From Chrysochromulina parva (lineage: Eukaryota > Haptophyta > Prymnesiales > Chrysochromulinaceae), in NCBI GenBank assembly GCA_002887195.1, contig PJAB01000050.1, positions 1 to 51,664 on the forward strand: 51,664 bases of DNA, read 5' to 3'. Numbering within the stretch: the stretch's first letter is position 1; every line of letters starts with the position of its first letter. Of the stretch, positions 20,116 to 30,121 are shown one piece after another. A model generated the notes under the pieces. The model was not told the DNA's origin, ran no database searches, and saw only the letters and a list, made by a program, of their open reading frames with translations. The translations under genes and the position numbers were made by a program.

Positions 20116-23100
20116 ATGTCAGTGTGCTCCATCCGGGCCATCCTGGACGTCGCCTCCAGGTCGCTCAACGACGACGGTTGCCAGGAAGTGGCTGTAGTGC
20201 TCGGCGCCTCGGCTGGAGCCCCGCCACGCCAGATCTATTTGCACGCCAATGCGGTCCGCTGCGACGGTGCCGAGTACCTCGCAGCAGGGCTCGCCCAGCT
20301 CGCATCGCGCGGCGGCACTCACAAGCTCACGCGCTTGTGCTTGCACGAGAATGCAATCGGGGACAGGGGCGCACATGCGCTAGCAGAGGCGGTGCGGGGT
20401 GCCGGGCTTGTGAGCCTCGTGCGCCTTGACCTCTCTTCCAATGCCATTGGAGACATCGGTGCGCATGCTCTCGCGGACGCGTTGCTGCGTTCGTCACCGC
20501 CGCTGCTGGCGCTCGAGGAGCTATCGCTCGCCGCCAACCGCATCCGGGTGATCGGTTGCGCCGCGCTCCTCACGGCGGCCGATCAGTCCGTCGTGACGTG
20601 CCCGCGCCTCGAGGCGATTGACATGCGCGCCAACCACATCGTCGTCGGAAGGCTTCTGGCTGAGGCGCTCGCAGCGAGTCCGCGCGCGCTCAGGCTGATG
20701 ATGCACTCGCTGCGCGAGCAGGACGGTGTTGGCGGTGGTGGTGGTAGCTCCAGCGTCGACGGCGCGGTCGGTGGCGAGGGCGACGAGCAGCAGCAGCAGG
20801 TACTGTCCTCGCAGCAGCAGCAGCAGCAGCAGGCAGCAGCAGCAGCGGCAGTGGCGCGCCTGGCAGCCTGCGTGGCGGAGCTTCAGCCCCTGGTCGACGC
20901 GCGCGAGGCCCTCTTCGGCGCACAGTTGGCGGCCGAGGCCGAGGCGAAGGCGGCAGAGGAGCGCCGGCGACACGAGCAGCGAGAGGCAACGAAGGCGGCG
21001 GCGGTCGCTGCGGCTGAGGCGCTTGCAGAGGCTGAGGCGGTGGCCGCGGCGGCAGAGGCAGAGGCAGAGGCAGAGGCAGAGGCAGAGGCCGCCGAGGCGG
21101 AGGCGGAGGCGGCGGCTGCCTCCGCGGCAGCGGCGGCGTCCGCGGCGGCCGAGGAGGAGGCAGCCGCGGCGGCAAGGCTGGTAGTTGAGGAAGAGAAGTC
21201 CCTCGCGATGCTGGAGGCACGCTTGAGGGAGGCCACCGCAGCCGCCGAGGCCGCCGCCGCCATGGAGGCTGCTGCCGTCCTGTCGCTGACCGGGCTAGGG
21301 TTAGCGACGCCGGAGACGTTGCGGCACCGTAGCCTGCAGGAGGCTGCGGCGGCGCGGCGGCGGGAGGCTGCGGCAGCGTTGCATGCGGCCGAAGAGGGCG
21401 CACGGCACATTGCGCGCGAGGCACGTCGGAGGGCCGAGGAGCTGGCGCACCGGTCTCAAGAGGCTCTGGAGGCCAAACAGGCCAAACAGACCGAGGCGCA
21501 ACGGCGCCGTCGTGATCGCGAGGCGGCGCGTCAGCAGCGGGCCGCGGAGCACGAGGCGGCGCTGGAGGCGGCGCGGGAGGCGGCGCGGGAGGCGGCGAGG
21601 GAAGCGGCGAGTGCGATGGCGCGCCGAGCGAGAGCGCCGCTCCCGACCGGCACCATCCCCGCCACGCTCAATGCCCAAGCGCGCGAGCTTGAGGCATGGG
21701 AACGGCGGCGTGCGCTGACCGTCGGCAGGGCGGAGGCCGCGGCAGCCAAGATGGCGATGCGTCACGAGGCGCAGCGCACAGCGCTCGCCGCTCGAGATGA
21801 GGAGACTCGGGCGGCGGCGGCGGCGCGCGAGGCCGATCGCGACGCCAAGGCCCAGGCGACGTTGGTCCAGATCGAGGAGGGACGGAAGGAGGCGGCTAGG
21901 GCGCGAGAGGCCATGCGTGCCAAGGAGGCCGAGCGAGCCGCGAGCCGCGAGACGGCAAGGGCGGCCGAGAAGGCGACGGCGGCCGAGAAGGCGGCGGCGA
22001 AAGAGGCGGCGGCTGGCGGAGTGGCCAAACAAGAGACTGCGCCCTCCTCGACCACCACGATGATGATCCCAACGCTCAACGCAGGCGTCCCAGGGGGTGA
22101 CCCGGGTCCCCCATTGGGCCCCCCCGGGACGGTAGGGGCCATCGCCCTCTCCCAACGCCCGCCGCCGCCGTTACGGCCGAAGGTGAGTGCGCCGACTGGT
22201 CGGGCCGGCGCCTGCCCACCCGCACCTCCGCCGCCCGCGTGCTCAACTTTTCCAGTGGAGACGCAGCGTCCCTTGGCGCGCTCGAGCTCCCGTGCCCCCG
22301 CCAATCACCCACGCAGTGTGCCCGCGAGCGCGACCGTGCCGCCGATGACGCCGCCACCCCCGACGTCCTCACTCAACGGGATCGCTATCTCATCGCTCCA
22401 TTGGATGGAGGCGACGTCGCCTATGACGAAACCGTCGCCTATGACGAAACCGTCGCCAATGACGAAACCGTCGCCAATGACGAATCCGTCGCCAATGACG
22501 AAACCGCCGCCCTCAATCTTGCGGTCGGCCGTTACCGACGGGGCGGCGGGCGGCGCAGCGGTACCGTCGCGCCGAGTGTCTTTTGACGCGGCGGCGTATC
22601 CGACGCGCCAGGCGCCGCGCAAACGTACCAGCGGGCGCGCCACCGACAGCGCTGCGGCCACGAGCACCTCTGACGCGGCTGCCTTCGCCTCTACGGATGA
22701 CGAAGTTTCGTCAATTGAGCAGAGGCGCGCGGAGGTCTACGCGATCAACACGCTCATGGCGGCGCGCGATGAGGCGGCACTCCTCACCTATGCGTGCACG
22801 CCCTCCGCTGACGCCGCCGCCGCCGCCGCTGCCTCCTTTGCCGCCGCCGCCGCCGCCGCTGCCTCCGCTGCTGCCAAGCCCCGCCACGCCACTCGCCCCT
22901 CCTCCGCGCCGCCACAATCCCGCCCCCCGCCATCCACCTCCGCCGCCGCCTCCACCGCCGCCGCCTCCACCGCCGCCGCCTCCGTCGCCCGAAGCCTAAA
23001 GGAGCGCGGGGCGCCGTGTCGGGCGCGGAGCCTCGAGGAGCCCTGCGGGCCGCGCCCGACCTTTTTGGTCCAAACGGCCCGTGGCAACGGCACCGAGTAC

Positions 23101-25005
23101 GTGCGCGCGGCGGCGCTGCGACGTGGCTGGCGCGAGGTGAGCGGCGGGTTGGATGCAGCGCACGTGCGCAAGTGCCTGGCGGGGCCGCGCGGCCTTCGGT
23201 TCTGCTGGCTCCGCAGCAACGACCCTCTCGTCCACAATTACCCATCTGAGATGCATGCTGTGACCAACCGATGGCCAGCACGCACTGCCGATGGCTCCGG
23301 CTTTGGGCTGGGCGGCCTGTGGCGCAAGGACGGGCTACTGCACACGCTCAGCGCGTACTATGCGGCTCAGGGGCTCGATCCGTGGGCCTTTCATCCGCTC
23401 ACAATGGCTCTGCCTCAGGGCGCCACGGGGGCGCATTGGGAGGCCTTCCGTGCGACCTTCGACGCCGTCGGGCGTGCCACGGACCCCAGGGTACCCGCCG
23501 AGCAATGCGAAGAGAATCTGTGGCTACTCAAGCCATCAGCTGGATCGTGTGGGCGCGGCATCGGGATCGCCGCCACGCTCGAAGGCCTCGAGGCGCACTG
23601 GCACGGGCAGGAGGGGCAGGGAGCGCCCGCGGCGGCGGCGGCAGCGGGGGCAGTCAAGAGGTTGAGCGAATCGCCCTACTTGAGCGTACGTGCGCTACAG
23701 CCGTCCAGTGGACCGCACACCAAGGCAGCCGGGGCCGCTGTCGCTGCCACCTCCGCCACCGCCGCCACCACGACCGCCACCGCCGCCGCCGCCGCCACCG
23801 CGGCTGCCCTCACCGCCGCCGCCGCTCTCGATCCCGCCGCCGACCCGTCCGCCGCCACGGCCAGTTGCATGCAGAGCTCGGCGGCGCTCGAGACGAGGCA
23901 CCAAATTAGGCAGGAGGTGCTCGAGACGGCGCTAGAAACGTCCACGTGCCGGAGTGCATGGGTGGTCCAAAAGTATCTCGAGCGGCCGCTCCTCTACCAC
24001 GGGCGCAAGTTCGACGTGCGCCTCTTCGTAGTGCTCGAGACGGCGCCTCGCTCGCCCCTCGGCCTGCGGCTCTACGTGCATCGGGAGGGCTACGGTCGGA
24101 CGAGCAGCGAGCCCTACTCGCTCCACGCCACGCACAACTCCATGCACCTGACCAACTTTGCGGTGCAGAAGGTGTCGCCGGCAGCGGGCAAGTTCGAGAG
24201 GGGCAATTGCATCTCCTTTGGCGACCTCGACTCGTACTTTGGGCCCAAGATCGGCTTCCTGAGTGCCATCGTGCCGCGCATGCACGCCCTGGTGGCCGAC
24301 GCCATCCTCGCACTACGCCCGGTGCTGCTCGAGACGCTCGCGACGGCGCGCGCGCCGCACGCTACCTTCCGCGACCTCGTGGCCTTCGACTTAATCATCG
24401 ACGCCCACGGCGTGCCGATGATGCTCGAGGTGAACCCTTCTCCTGGGATGGAGCCGCAGAGCCCCTGGCACGGGCAGTACCTCAAGCGGCTGCTCGATGA
24501 CTACGTGGGGCTCTGCTGCGACGCGCGCCCGCCGCTGCAGCCCGACCTCCATCGCCCGTCGACCGATGGGCGACACGTGCACCAGTACGCGGACGACGGC
24601 TGGCTGCTCCTGCTAGGCGAGCCGAGCGGAAGGTGGCGTGAGGACGAGGGCGACGAGGCGCCGCGGCTGCGCGTGCGCCCATGCGGCCAGCTGCTCGTGC
24701 TGGACGTTGATCGCGAGGGCCAGGGCGGCATCGGCATCAGCATCGGCGGCGGCGGCGGCGGCGGCGACGACGAGCTGCCCACTGGCGGGTATGCGGCCGT
24801 CCCCAAGGCGGCCGGCGCCGATCTCGACAGCGACGAGGAGGTGCAGCCCGTGCCGGCGGCGTCTCCGATGAGCGCGGAGGAGAGAGAGGCCGCCGCTCTG
24901 GGCGACGGAGTTGAGGACCTCGGCGCCTCATTGGACTTCAGAGATCAGCGCGCATGGGAGCGGCACCTTGCTGGCGCAGATGAGGTCGTCGGTGATGTGT
25001 CGTAG
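20116..25005 (+). CDS. LRR plus tubulin tyrosine ligase-like (TTLL) fusion protein
   Basis: The 1629-residue frame starts with RNase-inhibitor-type leucine-rich repeats at about 30-190 (LTRLCLHENAIGDRGAHAL, LVRLDLSSNAIGDIGAHAL). About 225-620 is an Ala/Glu/Arg-rich coiled coil, followed by a Pro-rich linker containing a MTKPSP tandem (about 770-800). The C-terminal third is a TTL domain: NLWLLKPSAGSCGRGI (about 1133, ATP binding), WVVQKYLERPLLYHGRKFDV (about 1282), RLFVVLE, HLTNFAVQK, and FDLIIDAHGVPMMLEVNPSP (about 1424, metal and ATP site). A polyAla insert of about 110 residues interrupts the domain after the first motif. TTLL enzymes add Glu, Gly or Tyr to tubulin tails, mainly in cilia; which one this adds cannot be read from the sequence. 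The start ATG at 20116 is the first in frame, in weak context. Confidence 0.88.
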   Translation: MSVCSIRAILDVASRSLNDDGCQEVAVVLGASAGAPPRQIYLHANAVRCDGAEYLAAGLAQLASRGGTHKLTRLCLHENAIGDRGAHALAEAVRGAGLVSLVRLDLSSNAIGDIGAHALADALLRSSPPLLALEELSLAANRIRVIGCAALLTAADQSVVTCPRLEAIDMRANHIVVGRLLAEALAASPRALRLMMHSLREQDGVGGGGGSSSVDGAVGGEGDEQQQQVLSSQQQQQQQAAAAAAVARLAACVAELQPLVDAREALFGAQLAAEAEAKAAEERRRHEQREATKAAAVAAAEALAEAEAVAAAAEAEAEAEAEAEAAEAEAEAAAASAAAAASAAAEEEAAAAARLVVEEEKSLAMLEARLREATAAAEAAAAMEAAAVLSLTGLGLATPETLRHRSLQEAAAARRREAAAALHAAEEGARHIAREARRRAEELAHRSQEALEAKQAKQTEAQRRRRDREAARQQRAAEHEAALEAAREAAREAAREAASAMARRARAPLPTGTIPATLNAQARELEAWERRRALTVGRAEAAAAKMAMRHEAQRTALAARDEETRAAAAAREADRDAKAQATLVQIEEGRKEAARAREAMRAKEAERAASRETARAAEKATAAEKAAAKEAAAGGVAKQETAPSSTTTMMIPTLNAGVPGGDPGPPLGPPGTVGAIALSQRPPPPLRPKVSAPTGRAGACPPAPPPPACSTFPVETQRPLARSSSRAPANHPRSVPASATVPPMTPPPPTSSLNGIAISSLHWMEATSPMTKPSPMTKPSPMTKPSPMTNPSPMTKPPPSILRSAVTDGAAGGAAVPSRRVSFDAAAYPTRQAPRKRTSGRATDSAAATSTSDAAAFASTDDEVSSIEQRRAEVYAINTLMAARDEAALLTYACTPSADAAAAAAASFAAAAAAAASAAAKPRHATRPSSAPPQSRPPPSTSAAASTAAASTAAASVARSLKERGAPCRARSLEEPCGPRPTFLVQTARGNGTEYVRAAALRRGWREVSGGLDAAHVRKCLAGPRGLRFCWLRSNDPLVHNYPSEMHAVTNRWPARTADGSGFGLGGLWRKDGLLHTLSAYYAAQGLDPWAFHPLTMALPQGATGAHWEAFRATFDAVGRATDPRVPAEQCEENLWLLKPSAGSCGRGIGIAATLEGLEAHWHGQEGQGAPAAAAAAGAVKRLSESPYLSVRALQPSSGPHTKAAGAAVAATSATAATTTATAAAAATAAALTAAAALDPAADPSAATASCMQSSAALETRHQIRQEVLETALETSTCRSAWVVQKYLERPLLYHGRKFDVRLFVVLETAPRSPLGLRLYVHREGYGRTSSEPYSLHATHNSMHLTNFAVQKVSPAAGKFERGNCISFGDLDSYFGPKIGFLSAIVPRMHALVADAILALRPVLLETLATARAPHATFRDLVAFDLIIDAHGVPMMLEVNPSPGMEPQSPWHGQYLKRLLDDYVGLCCDARPPLQPDLHRPSTDGRHVHQYADDGWLLLLGEPSGRWREDEGDEAPRLRVRPCGQLLVLDVDREGQGGIGISIGGGGGGGDDELPTGGYAAVPKAAGADLDSDEEVQPVPAASPMSAEEREAAALGDGVEDLGASLDFRDQRAWERHLAGADEVVGDVS
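22423..22512 (+). repeat. Five 18-bp units coding MTKPSP
   Basis: The unit atgacgaaaccgtcgcct repeats at 22423, 22441, 22459, 22477 and 22495 with small changes (one Lys to Asn, last Ser to Pro). It stays in frame in the Pro-rich linker of the LRR-TTLL gene. Confidence 0.9.
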
Positions 25006-25204
25006 ATCCCAACTAACTTTTTATCTGACGCCGATTTACGCACGCTTGCTCGTGTTGTAGCTGTTGGACCGCAGTACCTGACTGACTGACTGCAACTGAC
25101 GCGATTTGTGTGAATCGCCCAACACGGCGCGTGGTTTCGTCTCTCCGTTATCTCCCTCGGAAAGCACTGGAACCTGCCCTGGAATCAATTGTGGCCGTCC
25201 CACA

Positions 25205-26399
25205 ATGGTTCTCAACCCGACGTCGACCGGCTTTTTGCTCTTGGCTTCAGTGGTGGTGTTGATTGCGTCGCTGTTCCTGACCTATGACCCTGTGGATCTG
25301 TGCGCCGCCTCCAATGGCTTGAAATTCTGCGTCGGCTTTAACAATGCTTACGCCTTCGTCATGTGCATTATGGAGATCATCGTTTGCGTGGTCGCTTTGT
25401 TCATGCTGAAGATGAAACAGGCCATCTTGCAGAAGGTCCTCGTTGCCAAGGCGCCCTTGATCGGGCCCATTACCGTCGAGGGTCTCATTTCCTTGTTCCT
25501 GTTCGTGAACATAACGATTGGCGCTTTCATCCTGACAAACATGCCGGAGCACGGGTTCGATCAGACAAATAACGGGTACTTTGCGTGCTGGGCGGGGGCA
25601 TGCGCTTCCCTCGGCAACATCGGCGTGGATCCCGCCAAAATGGTCGACGACCTCCGCGCAAAGACCGGAGTCTCGCCTGCGTTCGGTTTGATCATCTCTT
25701 CCATCATGGTTCTTCGTAAGCTCGCCCCGAGGCTTGAACTTGGCGCATCATGTCCTATGGCTTGAACCATGCGCCGCGCCGCGCCGCCTTGAAGCACGCG
25801 TGACCCCGCGCGCCCCGGCTCCGTTGCTCGCAGTCCAAGCGTACCCGTATCTCGCCTTTGATCCTACCCAAATGCCCGCGGATGGTGGCCCGTGGCGCCC
25901 CGTGCCCGTGTGGCACTCGAACCCCCCCTCGCCACCCAGGGCGCCGCCGCCGCCCGGCAAGCCCACCGCGCCCCCCCCTCCACCGGCGGGAGGCCGGATG
26001 CTCCAGCAGCAAAACATCATGGACTATAATATTCAGGCGATGATTTACGCCTTCTGGCTGTCCATCGTCACGCTCTGCTTCGCGTGCTTCATCGTATTCA
26101 AGCCCGGCTACATCTCAGGCAAGGTCGAGAAGCTCTTCACCTTCCTCTATCTCGTCCTGCTGGTCTGCTGGGTGATCGAGGCCTTCTGGACCACCTTCCC
26201 CGGCTCGTCGCCCTTCCACGTGACTTGCAACGGCTACTTCGGCTCCTGGCTCGGCGTGGCCTTCTCGGCGCAGCTCTTGTTCTTCAAGCCCCCTGTCAAC
26301 CCATCCGTTCAATTGGAGGAGTACAAGGAAAACCCATCGGAGATCGCTATGGGCTCTATGAATAAGGATCAGGACGGCATGGTCTCTGAGCCGCTCTGA
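25205..26399 (+). CDS. Two-exon multi-pass membrane protein with duplicated halves
   Basis: Exons 25205-25715 and 25834-26399 give 358 residues. The 118-bp intron reads CTTC|GTAAGC to TTGCTCGCAG|TCC; phases match, and the join reads SIMVL-LQAYPYLAFDP. I chose the ATG at 25205 (A at -3, G at +4). The first half has about four hydrophobic segments (TGFLLLASVVVLIASLF, FVMCIMEIIVCVVALFML, LISLFLFVNITIGAFIL, FGLIISSIMVL). A Pro-rich loop (PPRAPPPPGKPTAPPPPP) follows, then three more segments. The two halves look related: NNGYFACWAGACASL in the first matches CNGYFGSWLGVAFSAQL in the second, each after similar membrane helices. Family and function are not recognised. Confidence 0.8.
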
Positions 26400-27261
26400 G
26401 CTCCACAACCCGCGGGCTCCAGAAGGGGTGTGAGCTGCTGTCGAAGACCACTTTGCAGCCCGACGATGTTGCCGTCCCGAATGACATGTTTTGAAGCGTC
26501 ACATTCTTTCGCAAGAGACGCCCGGGTGGGGAGCTGCCGATGGTCAGGGTCGGGGCATCACAGTTCCACAGTACGGCGGGAGGGGCACACGGCTGTGTAG
26601 TAGGCATGGGGACCCAACGCGCAAGAGGTCCACGACACGACAAGTGAGAGTGATTCTGAGATAGAGAGGTCTGAGGGTCAGGGTGCCAGGGCGGGGTGCG
26701 GTGGGGCCCGCTTTAGGGCTCTGGCGCAGACACACTCTGGGGCTCGGGTTCCATGGCGGGGGGCTGAGACAATTGCGCATTCAGCTAGGATCGATCGTGC
26801 GTGGCGTGGAACAAGTCAGATAAAAGTTCAGTAGCTAGGACGGTCGCGTCGCGGGTCCGTTCACCGTTAGAGTTTGACCGGTTCGCGGTCGCGTTGCCGG
26901 CCAGCGCCAGGTTGCCGGCACGGCGCCGGTCGCGCCGCGCCACGGCCGCGCCACGGCACCGGGCCGCACCACGGTCGCGCTGACCGCGTGACCGGGATTT
27001 GGGGATACTCCGCCGGCATCTTTGGCGCCAGTCCACTCCTTGTCGGTACTGGAACCACTGACACTCACCACTGACACTCACCGCCGGCACTGACACCACT
27101 GACACAACCACTGACATCCGAAGTACCGGTGAGGGTAACCCCTTTCGATATCGCCGTTGGCATGCTTGCATGTGGATCTCGGGGAGATCGTTGATTTGCT
27201 AGGATTCCTTGGGGAGAATCGTAGACTGATTCCTCGCGCGCTTCCTTCCGGTCCGCTCGAG
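26400..27261. other. Intergenic region between two plus-strand genes
   Basis: I see no gene in these 860 bp. At about 26870-26990 there are short GC-rich repeats (gccggc, gccacggc). At about 27056-27116 cactgacac-type units recur (accactgacac and variants). The promoter of the SP-RING/AP2 gene should be here. A frame-open stretch from about 27157 lacks an ATG and is probably 5' leader. Confidence 0.55.
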
Positions 27262-29787
27262 ATGTTGCACCCACGAGGACGCTTTAGACTTGAGCCAGGA
27301 CTCACGCTCGATGATGATTCGTCTGATGAGGACGACGGCCATCCACTTCACACGCCGGTTCTCAACGGTGGCGAGGCATCTTCTAGCGCCACACCCCTCG
27401 ACGAACTCAGTGCGCCCAACGGAATTGGCGGCCTGAAGCTAAGCCTGGAGCCGCATCAACATGCCGCCGCTCATTCCTCTGCCGATGCCGCCGCCCATGC
27501 CGCCGCCGCCCATTTAGCCCATGCCGCCGCCCCCCATCCCTCCGCAGCCCTCGCCGCCGCCGCCTGCCCCTCCACCACCACCACCTTCGCAATGGGAGCG
27601 GTGGCCGCCGCATCTTCCGTCACTGCAAGCTTGGGTGGTCTCCAGCCGCGGCCCTCAGCGTGCGCCCGTGATGGCGCCTCAAGCATCGTCGTGCGCATGG
27701 TGCGGCTGCCCCGCGAGGCGCAAGTTGGCGCACGTCTTGCTCTAGACTGGAATGGTGACTGGCATGAAGGTTATCTTGCAGAAACGTTCACAGAACTCGC
27801 GAGAGACGGGTCGTCCATCGAACTTTTCCGCGTGATGTATGATGACGGCCTCTCGCAGGTGCACGGCAGATTCGACGACCCAGCTTGCTTTGTGCGCCTT
27901 GTCCTCGCCGCCGAGAGCTCTGCTGACGTCGTGGCTGACGATTGGAGGCAGCTTCAACTCAAGTGCGTGCTCACGCATGAACGTCTCGTCGAGCCAGCAA
28001 AAGGGGCTTTATGCCATCATGTTGCCCAATGCAACCTCGGTGCCCTGCGCTCGTACGCTGGAAAGGCGTGCCCATGCTGCGGCAAACGCATAGCGCGTTC
28101 CAGAGACGTGAAGATCGACAGGAATCTACAGATGCTGCTCGACAGCCTTCCCGAGAGCGCCCAAGTCGTCTGGATCCGTGGCAGCTCCGAGGTCCGGCTC
28201 GAGCCGCCCAGCGTGACAGATCACCCTCGGCAGCAGGGGCAGTCCAGCATCGACGCCATCGATCTTGATGAGATGGACGAGGAGGTGCTGAGTGGATCCA
28301 GTGACGGAACGACGATGGGTCGCGCTCGTGGTACTCTGGATGAGCCGTTGCGGCGTGGGACGCGCAAGCGACCCATGCCAGATTGGCTGGCGATGAATCC
28401 GTTGTACGCGCAGCCAGTGAAGCGTAAGAAAAGCTCGGCTTGGTGCTCGCAAGCAGCGTCCACTGGTCGGCCCGCTAGCAAGGAGGTGATGGTGCTTTCC
28501 GAGGACGACGAGGCCGAGGTCAAGGCCGAGGTTATTGACCGTAGGGCTGCCGAGGAGGACACTGTGCTCGCAGAGGCGCGAGAGGAGGAGGTGGTGGCCG
28601 CAGGGCCGCAGCCGCTCGCTGCGCACGAGGCTAGGGAGGCTGCGGCGGCCGAGGGGCTCGAGCTGGTGCTGTCGTCGAGCAGCCAGTCCGGCTTCAAGGG
28701 CGTGTACAGGCATGATGGAAAGTATGAGGCAGTGATGAGAGTGAATGGCGAGAAGCGCTACCTAGGCAGGTTTGCGACGCCGGAGGAGGCGGCCTTGAGC
28801 TACGCGAGGCACATTGGGGGGGGGCGAGCGGCGGCAGAGCCGGGCGAGGAGGATGTGCTGCAAGCCGAAGAGGACTCCGAAGCGGAGAAGGCGGCGGCGG
28901 CCGAGGAGGCGGCGGCGGCCGAGGAGGCGGCGGCGGCCGAGGAGGCGGCGGCGGCCGAGAAGGCGGCGGCGGCCGAGAAGGCGGCGGCCGAGAAGGCGGC
29001 GGCCGAGGAGGCGGCGTGGAAGTCGAAGCCGCAGAGCTCACATGCTCACCTCTTGGTGGACCAGAGCCTGTTCAAAGCTGTGTCCAAGGGAGCCGACCGC
29101 ATCTCGATGGAAGCGATGGTTGTGCAGATGGTTGAGCCATCGGTGACCGAGGGCAAGGTCTGCACCCCACCTGGGGAGGACTCAGACTCGCAAGAGTGCG
29201 TGACAGCGAGCGAGGGCTTCGGCCTACGAGCGGATCTCGGATGCGTCCACGGGCTGCTACCCGGCTCCCGCCGACATGTTCACAATCGTCTCAGACAACA
29301 TCGAGGTGCTGCAGGAGTCGCCCACGCAAGGCCCGCGCCCGACCCGCGGCCCGAAGCCGCGCCCCGGCAGCACCTACGTCACGCCGCCCAAGGGGACGAT
29401 GACCATCGTCGACTTCTCACCGCAGCCACTCGCCTCGACGCTGGCGAACCAGCTGAACCAGCGATTGGGAGCCGAATCGAAGTCTACTGGCCTTCTCTGC
29501 AACGATGGCAGCCGGGTAGCGTCGAAGCCTTTGATTGGCATCACCTCATCATGTACGACGACGGCGAAGGCAGGTGGCACACACTGCATGAGAGCGAGTG
29601 TGCGGGTGCGGGTGGTACGAGTACGGGCACGACTCATGATGCCGGCGGAGATGAGGTGTATGCGTGGCGAACTCTGACAGCCAGGCGACTGAAGTCGCGT
29701 ACTGGTACTCAGGCACGATCTAAGGGCTACCGCCTACGGACTAACCCACGCGCTACGCCGTCGACGGAGGGTTACCTTAAATTATAA
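27262..29787 (+). CDS. SP-RING (SUMO ligase type), AP2 and Tudor-like multidomain nuclear protein
   Basis: Starting at the ATG at 27262 (G at -3), the frame has 841 residues. Around 160-220 is a Tudor/PWWP-like unit (ARLALDWNGDWHEGYL, RVMYDDGLSQVHGRF). Around 233-298 is an MIZ/SP-RING finger: LKCVLTHERLVEPAKG, CHHVAQCNL, CPCCGKRIARSRDVKIDRN. Around 475-515 is an AP2 DNA-binding domain (SGFKGVYRHDGKYEAVMRV, KRYLGRFATPEEAALSYARH). An Ala/Glu tract follows. Near the end is a second Tudor-like unit (GSRIEVYWPSLQRWQPGSV, IMYDDGEGRWHTLHE). SP-RING proteins of the PIAS/Siz type transfer SUMO and AP2 domains bind DNA; joining them suggests targeted SUMOylation, which is inference. The reading frame appears to change at about 29200 and back at about 29460, so the model there may need a small intron or hide a frameshift. 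Confidence 0.8.
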   Translation: MLHPRGRFRLEPGLTLDDDSSDEDDGHPLHTPVLNGGEASSSATPLDELSAPNGIGGLKLSLEPHQHAAAHSSADAAAHAAAAHLAHAAAPHPSAALAAAACPSTTTTFAMGAVAAASSVTASLGGLQPRPSACARDGASSIVVRMVRLPREAQVGARLALDWNGDWHEGYLAETFTELARDGSSIELFRVMYDDGLSQVHGRFDDPACFVRLVLAAESSADVVADDWRQLQLKCVLTHERLVEPAKGALCHHVAQCNLGALRSYAGKACPCCGKRIARSRDVKIDRNLQMLLDSLPESAQVVWIRGSSEVRLEPPSVTDHPRQQGQSSIDAIDLDEMDEEVLSGSSDGTTMGRARGTLDEPLRRGTRKRPMPDWLAMNPLYAQPVKRKKSSAWCSQAASTGRPASKEVMVLSEDDEAEVKAEVIDRRAAEEDTVLAEAREEEVVAAGPQPLAAHEAREAAAAEGLELVLSSSSQSGFKGVYRHDGKYEAVMRVNGEKRYLGRFATPEEAALSYARHIGGGRAAAEPGEEDVLQAEEDSEAEKAAAAEEAAAAEEAAAAEEAAAAEKAAAAEKAAAEKAAAEEAAWKSKPQSSHAHLLVDQSLFKAVSKGADRISMEAMVVQMVEPSVTEGKVCTPPGEDSDSQECVTASEGFGLRADLGCVHGLLPGSRRHVHNRLRQHRGAAGVAHARPAPDPRPEAAPRQHLRHAAQGDDDHRRLLTAATRLDAGEPAEPAIGSRIEVYWPSLQRWQPGSVEAFDWHHLIMYDDGEGRWHTLHESECAGAGGTSTGTTHDAGGDEVYAWRTLTARRLKSRTGTQARSKGYRLRTNPRATPSTEGYLKL

Positions 29788-30121
29788 CTAGAAGGCGGTA
29801 CAGCTCGCACGAGGGTGTGCACACGTCGCCGTATTTTAAAGTGATCGTGCTGATGTGGACAAAGTACAGAAGACGTACAGAATTGTAAATAAGTAATAAC
29901 GTCTTCCACAGTGTACAGTTATGTCTCGCGCAGTGCGCCAGTTAGTAGCGCCAGTGGAGTATGCGACTACACACTGTGTCGATGCTATGTCGATGCGGCA
30001 TCATATTACCGAAAGAGTCTGGTTGGGATCCAACTGACCCTCTCAGGCTGGTGCAGCCGCGCTACCTGCACGCCGCAGGCGGCACGCCCCCCCCACGCTC
30101 CGCTCGCGAAGTGCGCGCTAC
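29788..30121. other. Convergent intergenic region
   Basis: This is 3' flank of the SP-RING/AP2 gene (+) and of the helicase gene (-). It is AT-richer at 29790-29930, as expected of untranslated sequence. No gene seen. Confidence 0.55.

Noticed and set aside
20690..22155. Antisense Pro/Arg-rich frames in the TTLL gene
   Set aside because: Typical GC-rich shadow frames of the Ala/Glu coiled coil.
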